Numbered from the stretch's first letter, positions 54,226 to 64,000 are shown. The stretch is DNA of 64,000 nt from Bradyrhizobium sp. Y36 (GCF_002531575.1 NZ_NWTI01000008.1:124001-188000), one strand, 5' to 3'. Notes: generated from the letters alone by a model not told the origin. Made by a program: numbers and translations.

Positions 54226-55062
54226 ATGAGCGAGACCGCCTCCGCCGAAAATCTGCTCGGGGCCTACCTGAAGGACCGCCGCACCCGGCTCGATGCCGCC
54301 GCGTTCGGCTTTGCCGGCAGCCGCAGGCGTACGCCCGGCCTGCGCCGCGAGGAGGTGGCGCAGCGCGCCAATATCAGTCCCACCTGGTACACCTGGCTGG
54401 AGCAGGGCCGGGGCGGGGCGCCGTCGGCCGACGTGCTGGATCGCATTGCGCGCGCCCTGCTGCTGACCGATGTCGAGCGCGAGCATCTGTTCCTGATCGG
54501 CCTCGGCCGCCCCCCGGAGGTGCGCTACCAGGCCAGCGAAGGCGTTTCTCCGCGGCTGCAGCGGGTGCTCGACGCGCTTGCGTTCAGCCCGGCGCTGGTG
54601 CGCACCGCGACCTGGGACGTCGTCGCGTGGAATCGCGCCGCAACTGCGGTGTTGACCGATTACGGTGCGATCCCGCCGGGACAGCGCAACATCTTGCGCT
54701 TCATCTTCTGCGATCCGCGCGTGCGCGCCGCGCAATACGACTGGGACAGCGTGGCGCGCTTCGTCGTGGCCGCATTCCGGGCCGATGCCGCGCGCGCGGG
54801 CGCGGTCTCGCATGTCGCCGATTTCGTCGACGAGATGTGCCGGAGCAGCCCGGAATTCGCAAGCCTCTGGCGCGACAACGACGTGCGCCATCAGGGCGAC
54901 GGCACCAAGCGGCTGCGCCATCCCGTGCACGGCACGATGTCGTTCGAATATTCCAGCTTCAACGTCGAGGGCCGTTCCGATCTCAGCATGATCGTCTACA
55001 ACCCGGCGACGCCTGAGGATGCCGAGCGGATCAGAAAGCTTCTGACTGAGCGGGAAGGCTGA
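54226..55062 (+). CDS. XRE-family regulator with MmyB-like ligand domain
   Basis: The 278-aa protein has an XRE helix-turn-helix (about 10-80; [29 protein letters not shown]) and a C-terminal MmyB-like domain (105-260; [12 protein letters not shown]). These regulators often repress a divergent oxidoreductase gene. No ribosome site is seen, consistent with a very short leader. Confidence 0.9.
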   Translation: MSETASAENLLGAYLKDRRTRLDAAAFGFAGSRRRTPGLRREEVAQRANISPTWYTWLEQGRGGAPSADVLDRIARALLLTDVEREHLFLIGLGRPPEVRYQASEGVSPRLQRVLDALAFSPALVRTATWDVVAWNRAATAVLTDYGAIPPGQRNILRFIFCDPRVRAAQYDWDSVARFVVAAFRADAARAGAVSHVADFVDEMCRSSPEFASLWRDNDVRHQGDGTKRLRHPVHGTMSFEYSSFNVEGRSDLSMIVYNPATPEDAERIRKLLTEREG

Positions 55063-55122
55063 CGGAATTTTCGACCTCGCGCGTTTAACCCGCATCTCGG
55101 ACCTCGAAGGGGGGGCGATCGC

Positions 55123-57207
55123 GTGGGCAATGCGGCGGCAAATCAGACGGTAGCGCAGGCGGCGGAACATTTTGCGGCGGGGCGACCCGAGCGGGCAGGC
55201 GTGCTTTGCGAGGAGGTTCTGAAGGCCGAACCGGATCACGTGCCGGCGCTGCATCTGGCCGCCGTGGCCGCCTTCGTCACAGATCGCGCGGCCGAGGGCG
55301 CGGTGCTGCTGCGCCGCATCTTCACCGTCGATCCCGACCACGCGCCCGCGCTCGTCACGCTTGGCGATGCGCTGGCGGTGAAGGGAGAGCAGGAGGGGGC
55401 GGTGGCGGCGTTCCGGCGCGCCCTGATCCGGCGGCCCGACGATGCCGGCCTGCACAACAAGCTCGGCGTCGCGCTCGGCGAGCTCGCCCGCTTCGAGGAG
55501 GCGGAATCCGCCTATCGCGGTGCGCTGGCGCTCGATGCGCATCTGACCCGCGCCAGCTTCAATCTCGCCGTCGCGCTCGCCGGACAGGGACGGCTCGCCG
55601 AGGCGGAAGAAGCCTATCGCGCGGTCATTGCAAGAGAGCCTGCCTATCGTGGCGCCTGGCTCAATCTAGGCAATCTCCTGATGGACCAGGCGCGGCTCGA
55701 CGAGGCGGAAACCGCGTATCGTCATGCCCTCGAGATCGACCCCGACGATGCCGGGGTGCTCTGCAATCTCGGCGCCGTGCTGTATCGGCGCGGGGCGCTC
55801 GAAGATTCCATCAGTTCGTACCGCCGTGCGATCGCGCTCGCGCCGGACCATGGTCCGGCGCAGCGCGTGCTCGGCCTCGTGCTGCACGAGGCCGGTCACC
55901 TCGGGGAGGCCGCCGCGATCTACCGGCAAATCTTTGCGCGGGATTCATCGGATCACGTCATCGCAAGCAATCTCGGTGCCTGTCTCTCCGAGCTCGGCAC
56001 ACTCGACGAGGCGATCGCCGCCTGCGAGCACGCGCTGCTCGTGCGGCCCGATCACGCCCCGGCCTGGACCAATCTCGGCATCATCTTCGAGAAGCAGGGT
56101 CGCGCGGAGGATGCGGTTGCTGCACATCGCTGCGCGGTCGCGGCCGACCCAGCCTACGCCAAGGGCCACGCCAATCTCGCGGTCGCCCTGCGCAATGCCG
56201 GCGAGATCGACGCGGCGCTCGCGGCCTCGCATCGTGCAATCGCGCTCGATCCGGAGCAGCCGCTCGCACAGTACAACCACGCGCATTTCCTGTTGATGAA
56301 CGGCGACTTCGCGGCCGGCTTCGAAGCCTATCGCTGGCGGCGCAAATGCAGGACGTTGTCGGACGGCGATCCCACCTTCAGCGAGCCGGAATGGCAGGGC
56401 GAGCCGCTCGACGGCCGCACCTTGCTGCTGTTCGCCGAATACGGGCTCGGCGATGCCCTGCATTTCGTGCGCTATGTGCCGATGGTCGCCGCGCGCGGCG
56501 GCAAGATCGTGCTCCAGGTCCAGCCGGCGCTGGCGCTTCTGTTGCGGCAGCTCCCCTATGTCACCGTGGTCGCGCGCGGCGAGCCGCTGCCGCCATTCGA
56601 TTTGCAAATTCCGTTGATGAGCCTGCCGCGGATCTTCGGCACCACGCTTCACACGGTGCCGGCCGACGTTCCGTATCTTCATGCCGATTCCGCAAAGGTC
56701 TCCCGGTGGCGCGCGGCGCTTGCGGATGTGACGGCGCTGAAGGTCGGCGTGGCATGGGCCGGCAATATCAAGCACAAGGGCGACCGGCAGCGTTCGCTCT
56801 CGGCAGAGGCGGTGCTGCCGCGCCTGGTGATGCCCGGCGTGCAGCTCTACTCTTTGCAAAAGGAGCCGCGTCCCGAGGATGTTCCGGTGCTGGCGGCGCT
56901 CGGCAACGACGTCGTCGACCTTGCGCCTGCGCTTGCCGATTTCAGCGACACGGCCGCGGCGGTTGCCGCGCTCGATCTCGTCATCGCGGTCGATACCTCG
57001 GTTGCCCATCTCGCCGGCGCTCTCGCTCGTCCGGTGTGGATGCTGACGCCCTATGCGCTCGATTGGCGCTGGCTGCGCGAGCGCGAGGACAGCCCGTGGT
57101 ATCCGACCATGCGCCTGTTCCGCCAGCGCGCCCCGCGCGAATGGGAGGATCCGCTGATGCGCCTGTCGGCGGCGCTTGCGGTGCTCGCCGCGCGTGGCGA
57201 AGGTTAG
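55123..57207 (+). CDS. TPR-repeat protein with C-terminal glycosyltransferase (GT9-like) domain
   Basis: The 694-aa protein consists of about ten TPR repeats (about 5-400; N-L-G, A-E-A-x-x-A-Y-R units) and a C-terminal domain (about 430-690) resembling heptosyltransferases: G-V-A-W-A-G-N and [16 protein letters not shown]. It may be a protein or envelope glycosyltransferase. The GTG start follows GAAGGGGGGG. It is convergent with the dadA-like gene by four bases. Confidence 0.85.
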   Translation: MGNAAANQTVAQAAEHFAAGRPERAGVLCEEVLKAEPDHVPALHLAAVAAFVTDRAAEGAVLLRRIFTVDPDHAPALVTLGDALAVKGEQEGAVAAFRRALIRRPDDAGLHNKLGVALGELARFEEAESAYRGALALDAHLTRASFNLAVALAGQGRLAEAEEAYRAVIAREPAYRGAWLNLGNLLMDQARLDEAETAYRHALEIDPDDAGVLCNLGAVLYRRGALEDSISSYRRAIALAPDHGPAQRVLGLVLHEAGHLGEAAAIYRQIFARDSSDHVIASNLGACLSELGTLDEAIAACEHALLVRPDHAPAWTNLGIIFEKQGRAEDAVAAHRCAVAADPAYAKGHANLAVALRNAGEIDAALAASHRAIALDPEQPLAQYNHAHFLLMNGDFAAGFEAYRWRRKCRTLSDGDPTFSEPEWQGEPLDGRTLLLFAEYGLGDALHFVRYVPMVAARGGKIVLQVQPALALLLRQLPYVTVVARGEPLPPFDLQIPLMSLPRIFGTTLHTVPADVPYLHADSAKVSRWRAALADVTALKVGVAWAGNIKHKGDRQRSLSAEAVLPRLVMPGVQLYSLQKEPRPEDVPVLAALGNDVVDLAPALADFSDTAAAVAALDLVIAVDTSVAHLAGALARPVWMLTPYALDWRWLREREDSPWYPTMRLFRQRAPREWEDPLMRLSAALAVLAARGEG

Positions 57208-58436
57208 AAGCGCTCCGGCCGGTACGGCGCAGGATCGATCGCCGGCGTCTCGCCGCTCATGATCTCGGCGAGCAGACGTCCGGTCGCGGGTCCCAGGGTA
57301 AAGCCCTGATGGCCGTGGCCGAAATTCATCCAGAGGCCCGGGTGACGCGGAGCCTGCCCGAGCACCGGCAGCATGTCGGGCGTGCAGGGGCGGGTGCCGA
57401 ACCAGGGATCCGGCTCGACGCGCTTGCCGAGGTCGATCAGCTCGCGCGCGGAGCCTTCCGCGCTGGCGAGCTGTACGGGTGTGGCGAGCGCATCCATGCC
57501 GGTCAATTCGGCGCCGGTGGTGATGCGGATTCCCTTCGCCATCGGCCCCATGGCGTAGCCGCCGGCTTTGTCGACCAGCGGCAGATCGAGCGATGCGCCG
57601 CCGCTGTAATGCATGTGATAGCCGCGCTTGCGCACCAGGGGGATGCGATAGCCGAATTTGGTGAGAAGGTCGGGCGACCACGGGCCGAGGGTGACGACGG
57701 CGTAGGCGGCATCGAGGCGCCCCTGGTCCGTGTCGACCGACCAGCCGGTCGCGGTCTGTCGCAACGACTGTGCATCGCCGAGCACGAGGGTGCCGCCGAG
57801 GCGCTCGAACAGCTCGGCATAGGCCGTGACCAGCGCGCCCGGATCGGACACCGTCCAGGTGTCGAGCCAATGGATCGCGCCGGGCAGGTCGTCACGCAAG
57901 AGCGGCTCGGCCCTGGCGAGCTCGCTGCCGGAGAGCACGCGGAAATTCACGCCGAATTCGCGGCGGTCCTCCTCCGCCGTCTTGATCGCGAGATCGAATG
58001 CAGCGGCGTCGCGATGCAGCATACGATAGCCGGCGCGACGGATCAGATTGTCGGCGTGAGCCTGCCGAATGAGGATGTCGTGTTCCGAAGTCGCATAGGC
58101 GATCAGTCGCGCCCACGCTTCGATCGCCTCGCGGTGACGCTTCGGCGCCGAGTGCCACCAGTAGCGGAGCAGGGGCTCGATATGGAGGTGAAGCGACGAC
58201 AGGCTGTAGCGCACGTCGTTGGTGCGGCCGGTCGCGATCTTCAGGAGGGTCGCAAGGTCGCGCGGCATCGGATAGGGGCGGACCGCTTCGGCCTGGATCA
58301 TCCCGGCGTTGCCGTAGCTGGTCTCGCGGCCCGGCTCCCTGCGGTCGACGAGCGTGACGGCCCAGCCGCGTTGCCGCAGATGCAGTGCCGCACTGACACC
58401 GACCATGCCGCCGCCGAGAACGATTGCGCTTTGCAT
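57204..58436 (-). CDS. dadA: FAD-dependent D-amino-acid dehydrogenase-like oxidoreductase
   Basis: The 410-aa DAO-family enzyme has the FAD-binding G-G-G-M-V-G-V-S-A-A-L-H-L at 8-20 and D-R-R near 31-33, then the substrate domain and the C-terminal G-H-G-H-Q-G-F-T-L-G-P-A-T-G. It is like the DadA small subunit, deaminating D-amino acids. Start 58436 is used; ATG at 58472 adds a non-homologous extension. Whether its true substrate is D-alanine is unproven. Confidence 0.85.
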   Translation of the reverse strand: MQSAIVLGGGMVGVSAALHLRQRGWAVTLVDRREPGRETSYGNAGMIQAEAVRPYPMPRDLATLLKIATGRTNDVRYSLSSLHLHIEPLLRYWWHSAPKRHREAIEAWARLIAYATSEHDILIRQAHADNLIRRAGYRMLHRDAAAFDLAIKTAEEDRREFGVNFRVLSGSELARAEPLLRDDLPGAIHWLDTWTVSDPGALVTAYAELFERLGGTLVLGDAQSLRQTATGWSVDTDQGRLDAAYAVVTLGPWSPDLLTKFGYRIPLVRKRGYHMHYSGGASLDLPLVDKAGGYAMGPMAKGIRITTGAELTGMDALATPVQLASAEGSARELIDLGKRVEPDPWFGTRPCTPDMLPVLGQAPRHPGLWMNFGHGHQGFTLGPATGRLLAEIMSGETPAIDPAPYRPERF

Positions 58437-58632
58437 CGGAAGAGTTCTCCTGTCTGACCGCGTCATTCCCAAGTGACGAAGCCGGGAGCGGACGATGGAG
58501 CCGGCGCCGCGGCGAGCCGCGCCAGGTCGGGCAAGAGGCGACGCGGTTCGGCAGCGCTGGAATCGCCAAGCTCGGACAATGCCGCTCCCCGTTCAGATTG
58601 CGAAAACGGCTTAGCACATCGGGACAAGTGCG

Positions 58633-58662
58633 AAACAAAAACGCCCGGCGGAGCCGGGCGTT
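58633..58662 (-). terminator. Rho-independent terminator of rne
   Basis: Ten-base perfect arms AACGCCCGGC/GCCGGGCGTT with a three-base loop; on the minus strand the stem runs into TTTTTGTTT. It lies 20 bases downstream of the rne stop codon. Confidence 0.9.
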
Positions 58663-58681
58663 CTGCAAGGGATGTTCGGCT

Positions 58682-61600
58682 CTACTCGCCGCCGCCGAAG
58701 CGGCGCGACCACCAGCCGGCGCGACGCGGGGCGGCCGGCGTTTCGCTGCCCGGTTCCGGCGCGGGCTCAGCTGCCGGCACCGGCGGGGCGACCGGTTCGG
58801 CCGCCTGCGCAACCGGCGCTGCCGGCTCGCTCGGGCTGCTCGACAGGAAGCTTACCTTTTCGCGGACCGTGGAGCGGCGCCGTGCGGCCTTGTCGTCGGT
58901 GGGTTCTTCCGCGGCGACGGGCTCGGGCTGGGCCGGTGCCTCGGTCTGCACCTCGGTGCGCGGCTCAGGCTGAGAAACGTGCGGCTCGGCGCTGTGCTCG
59001 GCTTGGGCAATCGGGGGCGCAGCCTCGCTGCCGAAACCGTCGAAATCGGCGACTGCGTCGCTCGCTTCCGGCGGCGCATTGACCGCGAGCTCGTCGCTGA
59101 TGGAGCCGGCGAGACCGTCCTCGCCGCCACCACGCCGGCGACGGCCGCCGCGGCGTCCGCGCCGACGACGGCGGTCACCGTTGCCCTGCTGCTCGCCGCG
59201 AGCTCCCTGTTCCTCGCCTTCTTCGCCATCCTGCTCGGACTCGGCATCCTCTTCGCCTTCGCCGGACGCAACAGCCGCCTCGGGAAGGGTGGCAGGGCTA
59301 TCCTCGCGCAACTCGCCCTCGCGCTGGCCGCCGCGGCCGCGCCGGCGCCGGCGCCGCTTGCGACGCTGGCCGTCCTGATCGATCGCGGCTTCGCCGGATG
59401 CCTGCTCCTCGGCGAGACCTTCGGTCTCTTCGGTTTCGACCTCGGATTCGGTCTCGATGTCGAAACCGTCCTCATCATCAAAAGCGTCTTCGATCACAGG
59501 TGGCGGGCTTGCAGCCGCCTGTGCCGCCAGCAGCGCCTTGGCGGCTTCCAGCGTATGCACCTGCTCGCCGCGGTCGATCAGGTAGGCCTGCGGCCCGGTG
59601 ACGCTGGGATCTGCGATCACCGACAGGGTGACCTTGAAGCCGTTCTCGAGATCGCGCAGATGGCCGCGCTTGTGGTTCAGAACATAGAGTGCGACGTCGG
59701 TGCGGGTGCGGACCACAAGGTTGTGGGTCGCGCCCTTCATCAGGATCTCTTCGAGGCCGCGCAGCAGCTGCAGCGCCACCGAGGACACCGAACGGACATG
59801 GCCGGTGCCGCCGCAATGCGGGCAGGGATCGGTCGAGGATTCAAGCACGCTGGCGCGGATGCGCTGGCGCGACATCTCGAGCAGGCCGAAATGCGAGATG
59901 CGGCCGACCTGGATGCGCGCGCGATCCTGCCTGAGGCAGTCGGACAGCTTGCGCTCGACCGCGCGGTTGTTGCGCTTCTCGTCCATGTCGATGAAATCGA
60001 TGACGATCAGGCCGGCGAGGTCGCGCAAGCGAAGCTGGCGGGCGACCTCTTCGGCCGCCTCCAGATTGGTCTTGAGCGCGGTGTCCTCGATATGGTGCTC
60101 GCGGGTCGATCGTCCGGAGTTGACGTCGATCGAGACCAGCGCCTCGGTCTGGTTGATCACGATGTAGCCGCCGGAGCGCAGTTGCACGGTCGGCGAGAAC
60201 ATCGCGTCCAGCTGGCTCTCGACGCCCATGCGCGAGAACAGCGGCTGGCCGTCGCGATACTGCCTCACCGCGCTGACATTGGCGGGCATCAGCATCTTCA
60301 TGAAGTCGCGCGCTTCGCGGTAGCCGGACTCGCCGGCCACCGAGATCTCGTCGATCTCCTTGTTGTAGAGGTCGCGCAGCGAGCGCTTGATCAGCGAGCC
60401 TTCCTCGTAGACGAGGGTCGGGGCCTGCGACTTCAGCGTGAGGTCGCGCACCGTCTCCCACATCCGGATCAGGTACTCGAAATCGCGCTTGATCTCGGGC
60501 TTGGTCCGGGCGGCGCCCGCGGTGCGCAGGATGATGCCCATGCCCTCGGGCACGTCGAGGTCCTGCACCACTTCCTTCAGGCGCGAACGGTCCTGGGCCG
60601 AGGTGATCTTGCGGCTGATGCCGCCGCCGCGGGCGGTGTTCGGCATCAGCACGGCATAGCGGCCGGCGAGTGACAGATAGGTCGTCAGCGCCGCGCCCTT
60701 GTTGCCGCGCTCTTCCTTGACGACCTGCACCAGCATGACCTGGCGGCGCTTGATGACTTCCTGGATCTTGTACTGGCGGCGCGGGCGGAAGGTGCGTTCC
60801 GGGACTTCCTCCAGCACATCGTCGCCGCCGACGGATTCGACGTGCTCCTCTTCGGCTTCCTCGCCGTCCTCGTCCTCGTCGTCTTCCTCGTCGGACTCAT
60901 GGAGAGGAGCATCGGAGCTCTCGTCGGCTGCGTACGCGGCGTCGGCCGGTTCGGTGGAGGCGGTCACGGCTTCAGCGAGAGCCTCGACATGCGTCTCGGC
61001 GGCGGAAGCCTCCGGCGGTTCGGCCGCGGTCTCGGTTGCGACCACGGGCTCGGCGCCGACGGCCGCGACAGGCGCGGGCGTCTCGCCGGCATGATCATGG
61101 TCGTGATGGCCGTCATGACCATGGTCATGATCGTGACGGTGATCGTCATCATGGCCATGCTGATGATCGTCGTGCCCGTGCGCCTCATGGTCATGATCGT
61201 GGTGATCATGGTCGCCATGTTCGTGGTCGTGATGTTCGTGGTCGTGATGCTCGTGGCCGACGTGCTCGCCGTGATGCTCTGCATCGGCGTGCAGATGCTC
61301 GCCCTCGTGCGGCGCCCCCTCGGTGTGCAGGGCCTCGCCCTCGATCGGCTGGGCGGCGGGATCGGCGCCGGCATCGAGGCCTTCGACGATGTCACTGCGC
61401 ACGCGCTCGCCGTGACCGCGGCGACGGGCGTTGCGGTGGCGCGAACGGCGGCGGCCGTGGGAGCGGTTCTCGCTCTCTTCCTCGGCCTCGCGATGGGCCT
61501 GCTCCTCGGCCTCGATCAGCGCCTGCCGGTCGGCGACCGGGATCTGGTAATAGTCGGGGTGGATTTCGCTGAAGGCGAGGAAGCCGTGGCGGTTGCCGCC

Positions 61601-61783
61601 ATATTCGACGAAGGCGGCCTGAAGCGAGGGTTCGACCCTTGTGACCTTGGCGAGGTAGATATTCCCGCGCAGTTGCTTGCGTTGTGCGGTCTCGAAGTCA
61701 AACTCTTCGACGCGATTGCCGCGGACCACGACGACCCGGGTCTCTTCCGGGTGGGTGGCATCGATCAACATCTTGTTGGGCAT
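58682..61783 (-). CDS. rne: Ribonuclease E with histidine-rich insert
   Basis: The 1033-aa endoribonuclease has an S1 RNA-binding domain split by an insertion: S1 start at about 38-76, long insert 95-335 (Arg-rich, then His/Asp-rich at about 152-232, then Glu/Asp-rich), S1 end at 337-395. Catalytic and Zn-link segments follow: V-S-I-D-V-N-S-G-R, D-F-I-D-M, C-P-H-C-G-G-T-G. The C-terminal scaffold (about 780-1033) has Arg-rich RNA-binding and acidic blocks. It forms the core of RNA decay and rRNA processing. Confidence 0.95.
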   Translation of the reverse strand: MPNKMLIDATHPEETRVVVVRGNRVEEFDFETAQRKQLRGNIYLAKVTRVEPSLQAAFVEYGGNRHGFLAFSEIHPDYYQIPVADRQALIEAEEQAHREAEEESENRSHGRRRSRHRNARRRGHGERVRSDIVEGLDAGADPAAQPIEGEALHTEGAPHEGEHLHADAEHHGEHVGHEHHDHEHHDHEHGDHDHHDHDHEAHGHDDHQHGHDDDHRHDHDHGHDGHHDHDHAGETPAPVAAVGAEPVVATETAAEPPEASAAETHVEALAEAVTASTEPADAAYAADESSDAPLHESDEEDDEDEDGEEAEEEHVESVGGDDVLEEVPERTFRPRRQYKIQEVIKRRQVMLVQVVKEERGNKGAALTTYLSLAGRYAVLMPNTARGGGISRKITSAQDRSRLKEVVQDLDVPEGMGIILRTAGAARTKPEIKRDFEYLIRMWETVRDLTLKSQAPTLVYEEGSLIKRSLRDLYNKEIDEISVAGESGYREARDFMKMLMPANVSAVRQYRDGQPLFSRMGVESQLDAMFSPTVQLRSGGYIVINQTEALVSIDVNSGRSTREHHIEDTALKTNLEAAEEVARQLRLRDLAGLIVIDFIDMDEKRNNRAVERKLSDCLRQDRARIQVGRISHFGLLEMSRQRIRASVLESSTDPCPHCGGTGHVRSVSSVALQLLRGLEEILMKGATHNLVVRTRTDVALYVLNHKRGHLRDLENGFKVTLSVIADPSVTGPQAYLIDRGEQVHTLEAAKALLAAQAAASPPPVIEDAFDDEDGFDIETESEVETEETEGLAEEQASGEAAIDQDGQRRKRRRRRRGRGGQREGELREDSPATLPEAAVASGEGEEDAESEQDGEEGEEQGARGEQQGNGDRRRRRGRRGGRRRRGGGEDGLAGSISDELAVNAPPEASDAVADFDGFGSEAAPPIAQAEHSAEPHVSQPEPRTEVQTEAPAQPEPVAAEEPTDDKAARRRSTVREKVSFLSSSPSEPAAPVAQAAEPVAPPVPAAEPAPEPGSETPAAPRRAGWWSRRFGGGE

Positions 61784-62490
61784 GTCTTAACTCTTGGCGG
61801 CGGCGGGCGCGATTCACCGTGGGCGCGTATCGCGCCGCCGGGTGACGCGACGGTCCACCTGATTCGGGGGTGAGGGGAAGGCCGAAACGCCGTCTCTCGC
61901 GCCTTGCCGAACCGGAAGCTTCAGGACCATGGCGGCGTGCGGGATTTTCACTCCGCAGCGTCGCGAATGGTCCTTCAGAATTCGTCGGCACAGTCTGGCG
62001 CATCAAGCGTCGGCCCGTATGAAACACTGGGCGGCGAGGCCGCCCTTCAATCAGTTGCTGTTGGCCAGGCATGGCGCGAGCGCGCTCGCCTTGGGGGATC
62101 ACGAACCGCTCCCCTGGGATCAAGGGACCGGGTAATGGGTTACATCGCTGTCAGAACCGCCCGGGCAAGTGGAGTGGTAACCCGAGACCGTTCCGCCGCC
62201 GACGCTTGACCCGTTCCACCTCGCTGCCGCGCACCGCGCTGGCCTTAGAGGGAAATGGAAAACGCTGGAATTCCCAAACCTTGGGAGTTCCGGCGCTGCG
62301 CCGGCAGGCTGAATGCGACACAACCGGAAATATCGGCCGTCAGCATTCCGTACATACGAGGAATGAGCCATCCGTGCAAGGGAGCGTCGCATGGCGGTCA
62401 CAGTCAGAGAGTTTCGCGCTTCCGTCATTAAGGATCAATTAACCCTGTGGTTCTATTGCGTTAAAAGGGCTGCTCGGAGGCACGGAATCG
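61784..62490. other. 707-bp rne-amiC intergenic region
   Basis: No gene was seen. The left part is the expected long 5' leader of rne, which in other bacteria carries self-regulatory structures; I can only note several GC-rich inverted repeats such as near 62131-62175. The right end includes an A+T-richer stretch (about 62400-62460) suitable for the amiC promoter. Confidence 0.5.
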
Positions 62491-63786
62491 GTGGCGAGCC
62501 GCACAAATCAACGGGTCTTGCTGGTATGCGCGCTGCTGTGCGCCGCGGCATTGCCATGGGCTGATTCATCGCGTCTGAAGGCGGCGGAAAGCGAGCTGCA
62601 ACCCGCTGTTGCGGCGTCGAATTTTCCAATCGCTTCGGGCGCCCGGCTGGCCGGCGATGGCAAGCAGACCCGCTTCATTCTCGACCTCGATCAGGCCATC
62701 ACTTTCCGCGCCGTCACGCTGGCCGACCCCTTTCGGGTGGTCGTTGACGTGCCGCAGCTCAGTTTTCAGCTGCCCGCCGGCACGGGGGCGGGAGGACGCG
62801 GACTGGTGAAGGCCTTCCGCTACGGGCTCGTCATGCCCGGCGGCTCACGAATCGTGTTCGATCTGACGGGACCTGCCCGGATCGCCAAGTCCTACGTGCT
62901 CGAGGCGGCCAACGGCCAGCCGGCCCGGCTTGTGCTGGAGCTGGAGGAGGTCGACCGAGCCGCCTTCGTGCAGTCGCTCGCACCCGAAAACCGCCCCGAG
63001 TTGCGGCCCACGATCGCCGAGGCGCAGCCTGCAACGGCTCCCGCCGCGACTGGCCCTGACACGGCGCAGCAGAAGGCCGATGGTCGCCCGGTGGTCGTGA
63101 TCGATCCCGGCCATGGCGGCATCGACAATGGCACGCAGTCGAGCGGGGAGAGCGAGAAGAACCTGGTGCTGGCCTTCGGGCTGGCGCTGCGCGACAAGCT
63201 TGAGAAGGCCGGCAAGTACCGCGTGGTCATGACCCGGGACGACGACACCTTCATTCCCCTCAATGACCGGACCAAGATCGCCCGCAATCTCAAGGCCGCC
63301 TTGTTTGTCTCGATTCACGCCGATGCGCTGCCGCGTGCCGAGGGCGACGCGCAAGGCGCGACCATCTATACGCTGTCCGACAAGGCCTCCGACGCCGAAG
63401 CCCAGCGGCTGGCGGACGCGGAAAACCGGGCGGATGCGATCGCCGGCTTCAACCTGGCGGAGGAACCGACCGACGTCGCGGACATCCTGATCGATCTGAC
63501 GCAGCGGGAAACCCGCACTTTTTCAAATCGTTTTGCCCGCCTCTTGATGGGGGAAATGAAGTCGACGGTGCGGATGCACAAGCATCCTCTGAAGTCGGCC
63601 GGCTTCCGGGTCCTGAAAGCGCCTGACGTGCCCTCGGTGCTGGTCGAGATCGGTTATGTCTCCAACAAGGGCGACCTCGAGCACCTCGTCTCCGAGGGCT
63701 GGCGGTCCAAGGCGGTGGGCTCGATGGCGCAGGCGATCGACGGGTTCCTGACCAAACGGATGGCCACCGCGGGATCGTCGAATTGA
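62491..63786 (+). CDS. amiC: N-acetylmuramoyl-L-alanine amidase AmiC (AMIN-Amidase_3)
   Basis: The 431-aa protein has a signal segment (about 1-30), an AMIN domain (about 45-140; targeting to septum or cell wall) and an Amidase_3 catalytic domain (about 190-420; V-I-D-P-G-H-G-G, V-S-I-H-A-D-A and V-L-V-E-I-G-Y-V-S-N) with zinc-binding His and Glu. It splits peptidoglycan during division. GTG start has CTCGGAGG upstream. Divergent from rne, as in other rhizobia; its 3' end is in a tandem repeat. Confidence 0.94.
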   Translation: MASRTNQRVLLVCALLCAAALPWADSSRLKAAESELQPAVAASNFPIASGARLAGDGKQTRFILDLDQAITFRAVTLADPFRVVVDVPQLSFQLPAGTGAGGRGLVKAFRYGLVMPGGSRIVFDLTGPARIAKSYVLEAANGQPARLVLELEEVDRAAFVQSLAPENRPELRPTIAEAQPATAPAATGPDTAQQKADGRPVVVIDPGHGGIDNGTQSSGESEKNLVLAFGLALRDKLEKAGKYRVVMTRDDDTFIPLNDRTKIARNLKAALFVSIHADALPRAEGDAQGATIYTLSDKASDAEAQRLADAENRADAIAGFNLAEEPTDVADILIDLTQRETRTFSNRFARLLMGEMKSTVRMHKHPLKSAGFRVLKAPDVPSVLVEIGYVSNKGDLEHLVSEGWRSKAVGSMAQAIDGFLTKRMATAGSSN

Positions 63787-63875
63787 CGATCCGGGGATCG
63801 TCAATTGTCGACCCGGGGATCGTAAATGCACGACCCGGGGAACGTCGAATTGATGGCCCGGGGGGCTTCGAACTG
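63764..63875 (+). repeat. 22-23-bp tandem repeat spanning the amiC stop codon
   Basis: About five units of the form CGACCCGGGGATCGTNAATTG: one degenerate unit in the last amiC codons (63764-63786), then 63787-63808, 63809-63830, 63831-63853 and 63854-63875. The middle three are nearly identical. The stop codon TGA is at 63784-63786. Confidence 0.75.
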
Positions 63876-64000
63876 AAAGGGTTTTTCCGTCTTGCCGTAA
63901 AAGCCCTAGTTTGGCCACAGCGGGCGCTTTATAAAAATGCGGCAGGGGGTTCCGGAATCGGCGAGAATCCCGTTCGGCACGCGTCTTAAGTCCGGCATCG
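63876..64000 (+). other. Non-coding 3' end of window
   Basis: No start codon with a credible product is seen in the last 125 bases. In related genomes the next gene after amiC is mrcA (penicillin-binding protein); here it would lie beyond the window. Confidence 0.3.

Noticed and set aside
54124..55542. N-terminal extension of the short-chain dehydrogenase frame
   Set aside because: Runs antisense through the XRE regulator; the dehydrogenase fold starts at 54123 with M-R-V-F-V-T-G.
55206..58457. 1083-aa open frame on the plus strand
   Set aside because: Overlaps the TPR-glycosyltransferase in another frame and lies antisense to the dadA-like gene; Arg/Ala-rich shadow.
58424..60673. 749-aa plus-strand frame over rne
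   Set aside because: Antisense to the catalytic domain of RNase E and without a recognisable domain.
1..64000. CRISPR arrays, tRNA or rRNA genes
   Set aside because: No regularly spaced identical repeats of CRISPR type and no cloverleaf or rRNA sequence were recognised by eye; a tRNAscan or Infernal run would be decisive.

Overview
The window looks like chromosomal DNA from an alphaproteobacterium of the Nitrobacteraceae, most probably Bradyrhizobium or a close relative. This rests on the high GC content, the family content (DUF1236, BA14K, UPF0335/GapR-like, DUF2155, NDUFA12-like, class II B12-dependent nrdJ, many two-component and TetR/XRE regulators), the rne/amiC divergent pair, and several families of short intergenic palindromic repeats. 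No tRNA, rRNA, CRISPR array, integrase or complete insertion sequence was recognised. The genus assignment is inference; no database was searched.

Layout. 1-10 kb: small orphan and secreted proteins, a c-type mini-cytochrome, an SMR efflux pump with its TetR regulator, an O-methyltransferase with a divergent TetR regulator and a near-perfect operator palindrome, pyridoxal kinase pdxY, an M15-like secreted protein, a short Ada-type regulator and a DMT transporter. 10-19 kb: YjdM-like zinc-ribbon protein, a second mini-cytochrome, a VOC-fold gene bracketed by about 120-bp direct repeats, a PilZ-XRE fusion, a decayed AbiEii-type toxin/antitoxin pair, a GMC oxidoreductase, a GapR-like protein and a ParB-like protein. 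19.9-23.3 kb: a less GC-rich accessory block between a DJ-1/PfpI gene and nrdJ. It carries an SH3-domain membrane protein, a small orphan and a tightly coupled ParA-ATPase/HEPN pair, the best candidate here for an uncharacterised (perhaps defensive) system.

23.4-33 kb: nrdJ, a DMT transporter, DoxX, a CHASE3-PAS hybrid kinase with its receiver partner, and a glycine-rich BA14K protein. 33-46 kb: NDUFA12-like protein, GST, a DJ-1 enzyme divergent from a DJ-1/AraC (GlxA-type) regulator, a hydrolase/BASS-transporter pair, DUF2155, aat, a three-gene overlapping phosphorelay operon, and aroQ-accB-accC (quinate/shikimate branch plus fatty-acid initiation). 46-58 kb: DUF1236, DsbA-like, M48/TPR protease, aminotransferase, bioY, dctA, a short-chain dehydrogenase divergent from an XRE/MmyB-type regulator with a clear direct-repeat operator, a TPR-glycosyltransferase and a dadA-like oxidase. 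58.7-64 kb: rne with an extreme histidine-rich insert in its S1 domain, and divergently amiC, whose stop codon lies inside a 22-bp tandem repeat.

Functional links: BioY imports the biotin that AccB carries; AccB and AccC form the biotin carboxylase half of acetyl-CoA carboxylase; DctA imports C4-dicarboxylates, the main carbon source of rhizobial bacteroids; class II RNR makes deoxynucleotides independently of oxygen; the kinase operons and the PilZ protein point to dense signalling.
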